A DNA stretch of 64,000 nucleotides from Sediminibacterium sp. (GTDB lineage: Bacteria > Bacteroidota > Bacteroidia > Chitinophagales > Chitinophagaceae): positions 62,001 through 126,000 of the forward strand of contig NZ_JAUYTR010000005.1 in NCBI RefSeq assembly GCF_030695065.1. The letters run 5' to 3'. The notes beneath the pieces were generated by a model that was not told the origin of the DNA, searched no databases, and was given only the letters and a program-made list of their open reading frames with translations. A program made the position numbers and the translations under genes. Shown in pieces: positions 35,365 to 45,221 of the stretch. How positions within the stretch are numbered: the first letter of the stretch is position 1; every line of letters starts with the position of its first letter.

Positions 35365-38300
35365 TTAAAACCCTACGTTAATTCCTAAAGTAATAACTGT
35401 TGGTCTTGGGTATTGAGTATAATCAAATCCACGAGAAGGGATACCGTTGATGCTCTTGTCTACGTTAACCTCAGGATCAATTCCAGAGTATTTACTAAAC
35501 AATGCCAAGTTTTGGCCAGAAGCAAAAGCAGTTAAAGTCTTTATAGCTTTACCCTTGATATCGAAAGCATAGCTTAAGTTCATGTTGGCTAAGCGAATAA
35601 AGTCTCCTTTCTCTAAGAACCTTGTTGATACAGAACCTGGGTTAAATGGATTCTCAGGGCCGTTTCCAACTACGTTAGTTACGTTACGCGCGTTACGTAA
35701 GCTACCTTTCAATAACAACGCATTCGCAGTATTGTTGTAAATATAATGTCCGGTTACAGCATTTAAGAATACACTTAAATTCCATCTTCCGTAAGAGAAG
35801 TTGTTGGTTAAACCAGCAAACATTTTAGGCAATGCAGTTCCAACCAATTGGTTAGCAGCACCTGCAGCATAACGTGCGTTACCGTTACCATCAAATCCCT
35901 GGAAAACAGGCATTGACCAAGTAAAGATTGGAGATCCATTGGTTAAGGTTTGTGCAAATGCACCAGTTAAACCTTGTCCACTTACCGCACCAGTATTAAT
36001 TGGGGTTGGTAAACCTGTTACGTTGTTGCTTACAGTTGTTACGTTAGCATTAACATCCCAGTTGAATTTGTTCCCCTTAATTACTTTGTAGTTAACACTT
36101 ACTTCCCATCCTTTGTTAGTTACATTACCTGGTAAGTTGATCCACCAGTTTGATTGTGGAGCAAATCCACCTGGAGTTGGAGCAAAGAACAACATATTGG
36201 TACGCTCATTCTTATAGTAATCTACAGTAGCAGATAAACGACCATTCTTAGAAGTGAAGTCTACACCAATACCAGTTGTAGCAACTTCTTCCCATTTAAG
36301 ATCTGGGTTACCTTGTTGAATAAAACGAGTAACAGGACCGCTACCTACATCAAATGTTTGTTGAAGATTTAATGCAGCATAAGAACCTAAGTTATCTTGG
36401 CTACCCAATTTACCGTAGTTGGCTCTAATGTTAAATTCACTGAATAATTTACCTAAAGTATTTTTAGCCCAAGATTCTTCCATTACTCTCCACTTAAATG
36501 CAAACGCAGGGAAAGTACCATAACGGTTGTTAGAACCAAACTTAGAAGATCCATCAGATCTTACAGTTGCAGTAAAGAAATACTTGTCGTTGTATGTGTA
36601 GTTAACACGAGCAAAAACAGATTGCAATTCGTTTCTGTCGAATCCAGGAACAAAATTTGCATAGTTTTTAAACTTACTGTAGTCTCTTACAAATACATCA
36701 GTTGGTGCAACCACTGGAGTGTTTAATCCCCATCCAAAATTACCAGTATAGCTTGTTTGGAAGCTCTGATAAGAATAACCTGCAACAGCGTTGATTGCGT
36801 GAACATTGTTGAAAGTTTTGTCGTAAGTAAAGTAATGCTCTATCAAGGTAGACTTGGTTTCAAGATTTTGTCTTGTTCCACGACCATTTCCTTGAATAGG
36901 GTTTTGGTAATCTCTTCCATAAACGTTGATAGTACCACCATAAGCATTTGCACCTAAGCGAGGATCTGCGAAAGCAGTACGCTCAGATTTTGAATTATCT
37001 AAACCAAGCACCGCTCTATAAGATAAGCTTGGAGTAATTTGATAAGTTGCAGATAGGTTAGTTAAAAATCTGTTTACGAAATCACGGTCATCAAAGTAAG
37101 CCAACATTTGAACTGGGTTACGCTGATCTCCTGGTTGAAAGAATGAACCGTCTCTGTTGTAAACAGGATTAGTTGGGTTTAACTGTAAAGCAGCACCCAA
37201 CAAAGATCCTTGATAACCCGCATTGTTAGACAATGGAGCATATTGGTTCTTCGTATTAGAATAAGTGATATTCGCTTCTAATTTCAATTTATCGTTTAAC
37301 AACTTCTGACCCAAGTTTGCACGAGCAGTAATACGCTTCAATCCACTGTTTCTAACAATACCTTGTTGATCATCTAATGAAGCACTTAAGCGAGCAGTTG
37401 TTCCTTTATTGCTATAAGCCCAGCTTAAATTGTAGTTCTGAGATATTGCTTGACGGAAAATTTGGTCTTGCCAATCGGTGCTTGCACCATTGTCAATTCC
37501 TTTAACCGCTTCACCAGCAGCAATTGGATCTGCACCACCATCAATGTTCGCTTTTTTAGCAGCGATCAAAAAGTCTTGTGCATTCATTAAGTCGTAACGA
37601 CGAGCTGTGTTTGCCATACTAGTAGTTGCACCAAAATTGAATACACCAGCTTTTCCACCTCTACCTTGTTTGGTAGTGATTAAGATTACACCGTTTGCAC
37701 CTCTTGAACCATAAATGGCTGCAGCAGATGCATCTTTTAATACAGTAATGCTTTCAATATCATTAGGGTTTAAGAAAATCAATGGGTTTTTAGGAGTTGT
37801 ACTTCCTTCAACACCACTAGCAGAACCCAAAGTACCACCTTGAATCAACGGAACTCCGTCAATTACATACAATGGCTCTTGTGCACCACTAATTGATCCT
37901 GTACCTCTAATATTGATTGTTGCAGCAGCACCTGGCTCACCAGTAGATGGAGTAACCAACACACCTGGCGTACGGCCTTGCAACAACTGATCTGGAGAAG
38001 CAATTTGACCTTTGTTAAAGTCTTTCTCCGTTACACGCGCAACAGAACCTGTTACGTCTTTTGATTTTCTAGAACCATAACCAATAACCACAACATCAGT
38101 TAACGCATCAGCGGTTGATGTTAATTTGGCATTAGCAGTATTTGTTCCAGAAATATTCACTTCTACATTTCCAAAACCAGCGAAAGAAATCACCAATGTT
38201 TTAGTGGTAGAAGGAACGGTTAATTTGAAGGAACCGTCTGCACCCGTTTGGGTACCTGTTGAAGTTCCTTTAGCTACTACAGATGCACCAGAAAGTGGTG

Positions 38301-38421
38301 ATCCGTCTTTTGAGTCAGTTACCTTACCGGTAACCGTTTTAGTTTGCGCATGCGAGAAGATGGCAAACAGACAAGCGAAGGCACCCAATAATATGGGCCT
38401 AGCAAGCAGTCTTAGATTCAT
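35365..38421 (-). CDS. SusC/RagA-family TonB-linked outer-membrane transporter
   Basis: 1018 residues. Signal peptide ending in SHAQ (about 26); a carboxypeptidase-regulatory-like domain (VTGKVTDSKDGSPLSGASV, about 29-105); a DVVVIGYGSRKSKDVTGSV segment (about 110-128) that starts the plug; the SusC plug motifs (LLQGRTPGVLV, INIRGTGSISG, PLYVIDGVP); and a 22-strand barrel to the C-terminus, which ends in Phe. It imports a ligand across the outer membrane using TonB energy with the partner SusD encoded downstream. No TonB-coupled anti-sigma (N-terminal STN) domain is present. Substrate is unknown. Confidence 0.95.
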   Translation of the reverse strand: MNLRLLARPILLGAFACLFAIFSHAQTKTVTGKVTDSKDGSPLSGASVVAKGTSTGTQTGADGSFKLTVPSTTKTLVISFAGFGNVEVNISGTNTANAKLTSTADALTDVVVIGYGSRKSKDVTGSVARVTEKDFNKGQIASPDQLLQGRTPGVLVTPSTGEPGAAATINIRGTGSISGAQEPLYVIDGVPLIQGGTLGSASGVEGSTTPKNPLIFLNPNDIESITVLKDASAAAIYGSRGANGVILITTKQGRGGKAGVFNFGATTSMANTARRYDLMNAQDFLIAAKKANIDGGADPIAAGEAVKGIDNGASTDWQDQIFRQAISQNYNLSWAYSNKGTTARLSASLDDQQGIVRNSGLKRITARANLGQKLLNDKLKLEANITYSNTKNQYAPLSNNAGYQGSLLGAALQLNPTNPVYNRDGSFFQPGDQRNPVQMLAYFDDRDFVNRFLTNLSATYQITPSLSYRAVLGLDNSKSERTAFADPRLGANAYGGTINVYGRDYQNPIQGNGRGTRQNLETKSTLIEHYFTYDKTFNNVHAINAVAGYSYQSFQTSYTGNFGWGLNTPVVAPTDVFVRDYSKFKNYANFVPGFDRNELQSVFARVNYTYNDKYFFTATVRSDGSSKFGSNNRYGTFPAFAFKWRVMEESWAKNTLGKLFSEFNIRANYGKLGSQDNLGSYAALNLQQTFDVGSGPVTRFIQQGNPDLKWEEVATTGIGVDFTSKNGRLSATVDYYKNERTNMLFFAPTPGGFAPQSNWWINLPGNVTNKGWEVSVNYKVIKGNKFNWDVNANVTTVSNNVTGLPTPINTGAVSGQGLTGAFAQTLTNGSPIFTWSMPVFQGFDGNGNARYAAGAANQLVGTALPKMFAGLTNNFSYGRWNLSVFLNAVTGHYIYNNTANALLLKGSLRNARNVTNVVGNGPENPFNPGSVSTRFLEKGDFIRLANMNLSYAFDIKGKAIKTLTAFASGQNLALFSKYSGIDPEVNVDKSINGIPSRGFDYTQYPRPTVITLGINVGF

Positions 38422-38722
38422 AAATGGCAGTTTACTGGTTATTAAGCGTGTACAAAATACACATTTTTTGGTTTAAATAAAATTTTTGTTAATTCTTTAG
38501 AAAAAATTTAAAAAAAATTATTCAACACCTATATATGAATGATTTGTACCTGAGTTATGACCGCATCACTCAAAAAAATGTTGCATCAATTAGCAAACTT
38601 TTTAATAAGTAAATTGGAATTCTTAAACGCAAATATGTAGGGATTAGTGTCAAAAGGGGGCTTAAAAATTCATAAAAAGGAAGTAATTATTCATATCCGC
38701 ATTAAACTGCATGTTTTAAATA
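38422..38722. other. AT-rich intergenic region upstream of susC, no gene seen
   Basis: About 300 bases between the susC start and the terminator of the BNR gene. No open frame with a plausible start and coding character was seen on either strand. It should hold the susC promoter. On the minus strand TGTATTTTGTAC about 30 bases upstream of the susC ATG is a near-match to TAnnTTTG, with one base missing from the spacer. No palindromic operator was obvious. There is room for a small RNA, such as those found near some SusCD loci, but no sequence feature proves one. Confidence 0.5.
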
Positions 38723-38761
38723 AAAAAGCCGCAAAAATCATACTGATAATTGCGGCTTTTT
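38723..38761. terminator. Strong bidirectional intrinsic terminator after the BNR gene
   Basis: A 12-bp perfect stem AAAAAGCCGCAA/TTGCGGCTTTTT with a loop of about 15 bases lies 14 bases past the stop of the BNR-repeat gene (minus strand). The A and T runs on the two arms provide a U tract in either direction. It ends the minus-strand transcript of the LolA-like/BNR pair. Confidence 0.85.
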
Positions 38762-38774
38762 GTGTTGAACCAGT

Positions 38775-41700
38775 TTATAATAAAGTTTTCAATTTGCTTT
38801 GATATGATTTCATTTCGGCTTCTAGAACATTAATTCCTTTTTCTTGGCTTTCCGAAAGTGGCTCTAATGCGGTTACCGTATCTAAATAAAAGTCACTAAT
38901 TCTTCTTCTAAATTTTTGTTCATCAAAAAAGATGGACTTTCGGTTTAATTCTATTAATTCTCTTTTAAAGCTATCCAATGCTTTTATTTTTTTATTATTA
39001 TCATCATTGGCCGTTTGCTTATTCCAAATAGCAATTTTAGCATCAATGGTATCTACCATATTGGCCAACTGCTCTTCTAGCACAAACAATCGCATACTTT
39101 GCTGATACATTTTTTGTAATGCATTATCACTTAATCCTGCTGCGGGGTTAGGTAAAACAGATAAGATTTGTTCACTGCTGTCTTTACCGGCTTTTACTAC
39201 TACTCTATATTTTCCCGCTGCAACTTTAGGACCATAGAATCCAGCTACTTGCACAGATGATTGAGCAATAAATCCTCCTTTTGCTACACGCGGTGGATTA
39301 GAAGTAAGTGTCCAGAAAACTTTATTTAATCCCTTTAGCCCTGATCCATTTAAATCTTTTATCTTCTTGTTTTCAGAATTGTAAATTTCAATTTTTACAA
39401 TGTCATTGCTTCGCTCTTTTAAATAATAATAAAAAGTAGGAGCGAGTGATTTACCTGCACCAACATAGCCTATTAAATTAGCCGCTGATTGCGGATACTG
39501 CGCACCAAATTCATATTTGAATGGTTGAATAGGATAAAACAAAAATGGCTTACTTAAATCGGATTTAACCATTTCTCTTAGAGGCTGAATATTATCAATA
39601 ATATATACACCACGTCCATGTGTTGCAATAATTAAATCGTTGGTTGTAGTATGTATTTTAATATCTCTCACCAAACTATACCAAGGTAAATTTTGGTACT
39701 TGCTTCTCATCCATGTTTTACCCGCATTCAATGAAATAAAGAAACCAGACTCTGTTCCTAAAAACAGCAATGATGGTGTTTTAGGATCTTCTCTTATAAT
39801 ATGAGCAAACCCACTGAAGTCTTCAGAATCAAATTTTACAAAACTGTTTCCTCCATCGTTACTTACTACTGCATAAGTATTGTTATCTCCATACATATGG
39901 TGATCTAGTGTAACAAAAATTCTATTTGGATTATGCGAAGACAATTCAATACTGCTGATCCATGCCTGTGCTGGTATACCTGCTTTGGAAATACCTGTAT
40001 TTTTATTTGTCCATGTTTTACCACCATTATTTGTAAACATTAAATTGCCATCATCGGTACCCACCCAAATAATATTTTCATTGTTTGGATGTTGCACTAT
40101 TGTAAAAATGGTTCCGTGATTCTCTGCACTGGTATTATCGCCCGTTACACTTTCGCTACTCTCCGATTTATTTTGAATGGCTTTATTGTTCGTTGTTAAA
40201 TCTGGGGAAATTTTTTCCCAATTTTTTCCATTGTCTCTAGACCTGAATAAATACTGCGCACCTACATACAAATTGCTTTGGGGTTTTCCAGCAGCAGACT
40301 TCGTATTAGACTTGGCTGTTACAATTGGAGTATTCCAATTCCATCGGTGGTCTTCTTCACCTGCCTGCTTCTTAGGTTTAATACCAGTAGACAAACCAGT
40401 TCTTAAATTAATGCGATACATTTCTCCACCCTGAGATTCTGCGTAAACTATTTTTTCATCAACTGCATCTGGTTGAACCCAAAATCCATCACCACCACCT
40501 AATGCTTTCCAATCGGTAGATGAAACCCCACCTGGTGCAGTATTCGGGGCCATCCAATTGTTATTATCTTGTAATCCACCATAAATATTATAAGGTACTT
40601 GATTGTCGATGCTTACATGATAAAATTGCGGCACGGGTAAGTTGTTTAAAAACTCCCAAGTAACCCCTTTATTATAACTTAAATAAACACCGCCATCTGT
40701 TCCTAAAAACAACATATCGGTATTGGAAGGATTCACCCATAATGCATGATGATCTGCATGAGGCGTTACTCCACCAATAACAGTATTGCTAAATGTTTTG
40801 CCACCATCATTGGAATAATTAAAATCATACGCTGGCCTGTACACTCTTTTAGGGTCTTTCGGATCTATTACCAAAGTGCTAAAATAAAATGGCCTAGCAG
40901 TTAAGCCAGAAGCCGAAGTAAGTTTGGTCCAGTTTTCCCCTTCATCGTTAGATTGGTAAAGCCCTGCTTCTTTGGCTTCAACAATAGCCAATACTTGTGA
41001 AGGGTTTGAAGGATTGATAGTAAGTACAATTCTACCTAAATTTCCATCGGGTAGCCCTTTGGTAATTTTATTCCAAGTTTTACCGCCATCAATAGATTTA
41101 TACAAAGCAGATCCTGCTCCTCCAGAAACAAATGAAAAAGGCTTTCTTCTAAATTCCCAGGTAGAAGCAAAAACAATATTAGACTTAGTAGGATGTATTG
41201 CAATATCAGCGCATCCGGTATTGTCGTTGATGTACAAGATTTTTTCCCATGTTTTACCAGCATCCACAGATTTATATAAACCTCTGTGAACAGACGACTT
41301 AAATAAAGAACCTGGAGCCGACACATACACCACTTTTTTATCAGTAGGATCTAATATGATTTTGCTGATATGCTCGGTACTATCTAAACCCAATTTTTGC
41401 CAATTGCTTCCGCCGTCTGTTGTTTTATATAATCCAGCTCCAATGGATACGGAGTTGCGCATATTACTCTCGCCAGTACCAGCATAAACCACTCTTGCAT
41501 TACCCTGCTCTATTGCTAATGCCCCAATGGATTGATTGTATTTATCAAAAATAGCAGTGAATGATTGCCCACCATTTTGACTTTTCCAAATTCCTCCACC
41601 AGCAGTACCCACATATAAATTAAGTTGAGCATCTGCGTAAGCGCCTTCAATTGCGGTAATTCTTCCACTCATGGTAGAGGGCCCCAAAGCCCTTGCACTC

Positions 41701-41795
41701 ATTACTTGAAATTGTGCAGTATTAAAGGATGGAATGTTTTGTGCATGCAATAGCATGCCTATGCCCAAAAACAGGACAGCAAATATGAATTTCAT
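38775..41795 (-). CDS. Secreted BNR/sortilin-type beta-propeller protein
   Basis: 1006 residues with a signal peptide (MKFIFAVLFLGIGMLLHAQ). It carries at least ten BNR/Asp-box motifs (SxDxGxTW type: KTTDGGSNWQKL, KSVDAGKTWEKI, KSIDGGKTWNKI, SRDNGKNWEKI, FTNNGGKTWTNK), arranged as one or two propellers in residues about 45-720. A C-terminal beta region with DUF-like character (LKERSNDIVKIEIYNSENKKI) and a final helical part follow. Databases often call these proteins glycosyl hydrolases or VPS10/sortilin N-terminal proteins. I see no sialidase-type catalytic Arg triad, so hydrolase activity is not supported. Co-transcribed with the LolA-like gene (12 bases upstream) and ended by the terminator at 38723-38761. 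Confidence 0.82.
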   Translation of the reverse strand: MKFIFAVLFLGIGMLLHAQNIPSFNTAQFQVMSARALGPSTMSGRITAIEGAYADAQLNLYVGTAGGGIWKSQNGGQSFTAIFDKYNQSIGALAIEQGNARVVYAGTGESNMRNSVSIGAGLYKTTDGGSNWQKLGLDSTEHISKIILDPTDKKVVYVSAPGSLFKSSVHRGLYKSVDAGKTWEKILYINDNTGCADIAIHPTKSNIVFASTWEFRRKPFSFVSGGAGSALYKSIDGGKTWNKITKGLPDGNLGRIVLTINPSNPSQVLAIVEAKEAGLYQSNDEGENWTKLTSASGLTARPFYFSTLVIDPKDPKRVYRPAYDFNYSNDGGKTFSNTVIGGVTPHADHHALWVNPSNTDMLFLGTDGGVYLSYNKGVTWEFLNNLPVPQFYHVSIDNQVPYNIYGGLQDNNNWMAPNTAPGGVSSTDWKALGGGDGFWVQPDAVDEKIVYAESQGGEMYRINLRTGLSTGIKPKKQAGEEDHRWNWNTPIVTAKSNTKSAAGKPQSNLYVGAQYLFRSRDNGKNWEKISPDLTTNNKAIQNKSESSESVTGDNTSAENHGTIFTIVQHPNNENIIWVGTDDGNLMFTNNGGKTWTNKNTGISKAGIPAQAWISSIELSSHNPNRIFVTLDHHMYGDNNTYAVVSNDGGNSFVKFDSEDFSGFAHIIREDPKTPSLLFLGTESGFFISLNAGKTWMRSKYQNLPWYSLVRDIKIHTTTNDLIIATHGRGVYIIDNIQPLREMVKSDLSKPFLFYPIQPFKYEFGAQYPQSAANLIGYVGAGKSLAPTFYYYLKERSNDIVKIEIYNSENKKIKDLNGSGLKGLNKVFWTLTSNPPRVAKGGFIAQSSVQVAGFYGPKVAAGKYRVVVKAGKDSSEQILSVLPNPAAGLSDNALQKMYQQSMRLFVLEEQLANMVDTIDAKIAIWNKQTANDDNNKKIKALDSFKRELIELNRKSIFFDEQKFRRRISDFYLDTVTALEPLSESQEKGINVLEAEMKSYQSKLKTLL

Positions 41796-41807
41796 GTTTG
41801 GAATTAT

Positions 41808-42509
41808 TTAGTTCCCAGAAAAAATGGCTTCGTCAATGGTTGGATTAATAGTTACTTTATTGGTAACCATCATCATCATTCCCATGTCTGATTTGAAAGC
41901 CATTTTGATGCCATTTTCTAAAGTTTTGTAGTCAAGGTATTTAACAGCTTGTTTCATTTCTTGACCTTGCTGCTTTATAGTACTTTCTTCTTTATAAATT
42001 AAGTTGGTAACCAAATCAAAATAATAGGTTTTCTCGTTACCGTTTTTAGTAGTCAATTTTACTTTATTGTAAGAAGTACCTTCTTCTTCCTCTTTGCCCA
42101 AAAATTCAACAGTAGATCCTTTTTCTTTGTAGTTAACAAACTCATCTTGAACATCTAATTCATCTAATTTAGATTTAAGCTCATCTGCAGTAATGGCTTC
42201 TAAACTGCTTTTACCCATTAATGGATTTTGAGACCAACCTTTTGTTGGAGTAGTAATATCAATAATAACATTACCTTGAAATTCTGCATCAACACGCATT
42301 CCCTTCATATGAACCGCTTGCATAGTAAAAGGAATAGCAACACCTTGAACTTCAATTTGCCCTTCTACTTTTAATGACTGTATTTTACTCCACTTTTCTG
42401 CACCGCCAATGGCTGTAACATACTTGTTAATTACTTCATCAGCTGTTTGTGCTGAAAGGCTTGCTATTGCAGCAACAACAACTAAAACCGACAATAAAAT
42501 CTTTTTCAT
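41808..42509 (-). CDS. LolA-like outer-membrane lipoprotein-sorting-type protein
   Basis: 233 residues with a signal peptide (MKKILLSVLVVVAAIASLSAQ). The rest looks like a half-barrel of the LolA/LolB/LppX type: IQSLKVEGQIEVQGVAIPFTM, TTPTKGWSQNPLMG, YNKVKLTTKNGNEKTYYFD and NGIKMAFKSD. This is the pattern of the DUF4292/outer-membrane-lipoprotein-sorting class found in Bacteroidota. Proteins of this fold bind lipid or lipoprotein acyl chains in the periplasm. No lipobox is present. First gene of the pair with the BNR protein; 115-base AT-rich gap upstream. It is unlikely to be the housekeeping LolA. Confidence 0.72.
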   Translation of the reverse strand: MKKILLSVLVVVAAIASLSAQTADEVINKYVTAIGGAEKWSKIQSLKVEGQIEVQGVAIPFTMQAVHMKGMRVDAEFQGNVIIDITTPTKGWSQNPLMGKSSLEAITADELKSKLDELDVQDEFVNYKEKGSTVEFLGKEEEEGTSYNKVKLTTKNGNEKTYYFDLVTNLIYKEESTIKQQGQEMKQAVKYLDYKTLENGIKMAFKSDMGMMMMVTNKVTINPTIDEAIFSGN

Positions 42510-42624
42510 AAAAGTGTATTTTTAAATAATTTGACTTATTAGTATTAAAATTTATACCAATATTACAGGTTCTGCAAAAAATTAAACTTTTTAATATGTT
42601 AATGGTATATTAATTAAACAAAAA

Positions 42625-44064
42625 CTATGACTTACAAGACTTCTCAATTTCTAATAAAGCAGTTACAACGCCCAATGCAGCAGCTTTTTGTAAATCGGCA
42701 CATCCGCCGGCTGCTTGTTTTAATAGCACTTTTATAATTCCCCTGTTTAAATAGATATCTCCATTTCCAGCGTCCTGCTCAATTGCTTTGTCGTAATCGG
42801 CTAATGCTGCTGCATATTGCTTTAGCTGTCCTTTTGCTATTCCTCTATTAAAGAATATATTGGGCATATCAGGGTCAAGTTGAATAACTCTATTGTAATC
42901 GGCAATAGCACCTAAATAGTCTTTTGCTGCGTACTTATACAACCCACGGTTATACCAAGCACCCGCATTTTTGGGTTTTAATCTAATACAGGTATTGTAA
43001 TCTGCCAATGCCCCTTTTTTATCGCCTAGTGCAGCTTTAACCACTCCTCTATTAAAATAAATGTCTCCATATTGAGGATCCAATTTAAGTGCACTATTGT
43101 AATCTTCTAAAGCTGCTTCAAAATCGCCCGACTTCTCATATTGTATTCCTCTATTAAAATAAGCACCCACATTTTTCTTATTTAATTCAATGGCGCTAGA
43201 AAAATCATCAATGGCTGCAGCTGTATCGGCCAATTCTAAATGTATCAATCCCCTGTTTACAAAAAGGTCTGCATTTTTAGGATTCAATACAATTGCTTTA
43301 TCAAAATCTGCTTTAGCTTCTTTAAACTGCTGCAAGCTTCGCAGTGCTACACCTCTATTAAAATAAATATCTGCACTAGATTGATTGTCTTCTAAAGCAA
43401 AATCTAAATCGGGCAATGCACCTGCAAAATCATTTAGTTTCATTTTGCAAAGTGCCCTATTAAAAAATGCATTTTCTAAACTGGAGTCTAATGCAATTAC
43501 ATTGTTATAATCTTCCAATGCATTCTTGTGGTCGTTCAATGCAACTTTAGAAATGGCTCTATTAAAATAAAAGTCAGCAGCAGGCTCTAATTGTATGGCT
43601 TTATTAAAGTCTACTAAAGCTGCTTTATGGTTTTTTTGTTTTGCTCTTACAATACCCCTGTTAAAATACATATTTGCATTAGTTGGGTCTAACCTGATGG
43701 CTTTATTATAATCATCCAAAGCACCAATTAAATTGCCAGAAAGCTCTTTAATATAAGCTCTACTAAAGAACAAATTAGGGTCTGTTGGGGTAACTTCTAA
43801 AGCAAAGCCAATATCTTCTATTGCACCAGCGTAATTCTTTAATTCTCGCTTGGCGATGGATCTATTCAAAAATAAATTAACATCATCAGGGGTTTCCTCT
43901 AATGCAAGGGTGAAATCTTCTATAGCGCCTTGGTAATTTTTTGTTGCCATTCGCTCTAAACCACGTTTTACCAACTGGTCTAAAGTTTGCGACATCGCAT
44001 TAGTTGTTAAAACCAACAAGAAGGCAATTAAAATCCCTTTAAATATTCCTTTACTATAAAACAT
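42625..44064 (-). CDS. Secreted protein of 13 consecutive TPR repeats
   Basis: 479 residues with a signal peptide (MFYSKGIFKGILIAFLLVLTTNAMS). The remainder is thirteen nearly contiguous 34-residue tetratricopeptide repeats with hardly any linker, most starting with x-x-F-N-R-G and containing A-L-x-D-Y-N-x-A-I (for example YFNRGVVKAALGDKKGALAD). The final repeat ends in a cap (GGCADLQKAAALG) like that of the TPR protein at 1877-2803. It should form an extended right-handed superhelix of nearly two turns in the periplasm. The partner is unknown. It lies 27 bases behind the RND adaptor gene, so it may belong to the metal-efflux operon, although a separate function is equally possible. Confidence 0.85.
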   Translation of the reverse strand: MFYSKGIFKGILIAFLLVLTTNAMSQTLDQLVKRGLERMATKNYQGAIEDFTLALEETPDDVNLFLNRSIAKRELKNYAGAIEDIGFALEVTPTDPNLFFSRAYIKELSGNLIGALDDYNKAIRLDPTNANMYFNRGIVRAKQKNHKAALVDFNKAIQLEPAADFYFNRAISKVALNDHKNALEDYNNVIALDSSLENAFFNRALCKMKLNDFAGALPDLDFALEDNQSSADIYFNRGVALRSLQQFKEAKADFDKAIVLNPKNADLFVNRGLIHLELADTAAAIDDFSSAIELNKKNVGAYFNRGIQYEKSGDFEAALEDYNSALKLDPQYGDIYFNRGVVKAALGDKKGALADYNTCIRLKPKNAGAWYNRGLYKYAAKDYLGAIADYNRVIQLDPDMPNIFFNRGIAKGQLKQYAAALADYDKAIEQDAGNGDIYLNRGIIKVLLKQAAGGCADLQKAAALGVVTALLEIEKSCKS

Positions 44065-44091
44065 ATTCTTTGTTAATTATTCGCAAGGTAA

Positions 44092-45216
44092 TTACTCTGC
44101 TTCATTCTTGAGCATCATTAACAAAGTGTATGCGCCTTTAGTTACAAAGTTGGCCGGTTCCTTTTCGTTTAGTAATATCTCTGTTACCCCGTTCTCTGTT
44201 TCTCCAATATTTACTTCAGTTATGAGATACTTTTGTTTAGCCACTTCTTTAAAAACAAAATGCTTGCCTTCATACCTTACTACTGCATCTGCAGGCATGG
44301 TGATTGCATTTCGGTTCTTCACTTTAATTTCTGCATTCATGTACGTGCCAGGTATTAACACTTTATCATAGGTTTCAAAATGACAATGCACATCGGTATA
44401 TCCCTCCGCATTCAAATCTTTACCTATTAATAATACTTCACAATCATACTTTTTATTGGGACTGTTATTGGTATAAGCAATAAGTGGCTGACCAATAAAT
44501 AGTTTTGAAACATCTTTCTCAAATATTTTCAAAGCCAAATGAATATCTGTAGGATTTACCAACTCGAACATAATTTCTGTTGGAGAAATATATTTGCCAA
44601 TATTCACATTTACTTTTGTTACATAGCCATCTATTGGAGAATAGATATTGACACTCTTACTAATATTATTTTCGTTTAAATTATTTGGATTAATGCCCAC
44701 CAATTGTAATTTTTGCGCTAGAGCAGAAACCAAAATCTTTTGTGTTTTAAAATCAGACTCAGACTGTTGCAACATTTTATCGCTGGTTGCTTGACTAGCA
44801 TTCAATTCTTTTTGTCGGGCAAATTCTTTTTCTAACATCAACTGTTTTACTTTGGCCATTAAAAAGTCTTGCTGCAATTGAATGTATTGTTGATCTTCCA
44901 TCACTGCTACTATTTCTCCCTTGTTTACATGCATGCCAGGCAATAACTTACTTGTTTTTAAGTAACCGCCCAATGGCACACTAATAGAAACCATATTTTG
45001 TGGAGGAACATCTACTTTCCCGTTCACTTTCATTAATGAAGAAAATGGAGTTTCTTGCATTTGACCAACGCTAATAGCAGCATTTTTAAATTGTTCATTG
45101 GTTAAGACCAATGTATCTGCGGCTGTAGTTTCGGCAATTGTTTCTTCCGTTTGATTTTTATTAGAACAAGCCACAAAAAATAGGCTGGTAAATAAAATAT
45201 ATAAATAGGTTTTCAT
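44092..45216 (-). CDS. RND efflux periplasmic adaptor (HlyD/CusB-CzcB family) lipoprotein
   Basis: 374 residues with a lipoprotein signal (YLYILFTSLFFVACSNK, Cys near 17). The membrane-fusion-protein layout is visible: a beta-barrel and lipoyl half-motif with GGYLKTSKLLPGMHVNKGEIVAVMEDQQY (about 80-108), a coiled-coil hairpin (MLEKEFARQKELNASQATSDKMLQQSES), the second lipoyl half (YSPIDGYVTKVNVNIGKY), then barrel and membrane-proximal domains. It bridges the inner-membrane pump to the outer-membrane channel. The CzcA-TolC fusion gene lies five bases upstream, which makes it the dedicated adaptor. No His- or Met-rich metal-binding N-terminus is seen. Confidence 0.9.
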   Translation of the reverse strand: MKTYLYILFTSLFFVACSNKNQTEETIAETTAADTLVLTNEQFKNAAISVGQMQETPFSSLMKVNGKVDVPPQNMVSISVPLGGYLKTSKLLPGMHVNKGEIVAVMEDQQYIQLQQDFLMAKVKQLMLEKEFARQKELNASQATSDKMLQQSESDFKTQKILVSALAQKLQLVGINPNNLNENNISKSVNIYSPIDGYVTKVNVNIGKYISPTEIMFELVNPTDIHLALKIFEKDVSKLFIGQPLIAYTNNSPNKKYDCEVLLIGKDLNAEGYTDVHCHFETYDKVLIPGTYMNAEIKVKNRNAITMPADAVVRYEGKHFVFKEVAKQKYLITEVNIGETENGVTEILLNEKEPANFVTKGAYTLLMMLKNEAE

Positions 45217-45221
45217 AATTA

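Noticed and set aside
38775..41795. Glycosyl hydrolase or sialidase
   Set aside because: Asp-box/BNR repeats are clear, but I could not find the arginine triad and catalytic Tyr/Glu of sialidases.
42625..44064. DNA tandem repeat array
   Set aside because: The periodicity is the 102-base spacing of degenerate TPR repeats in one coding sequence, not a separate repeat element.
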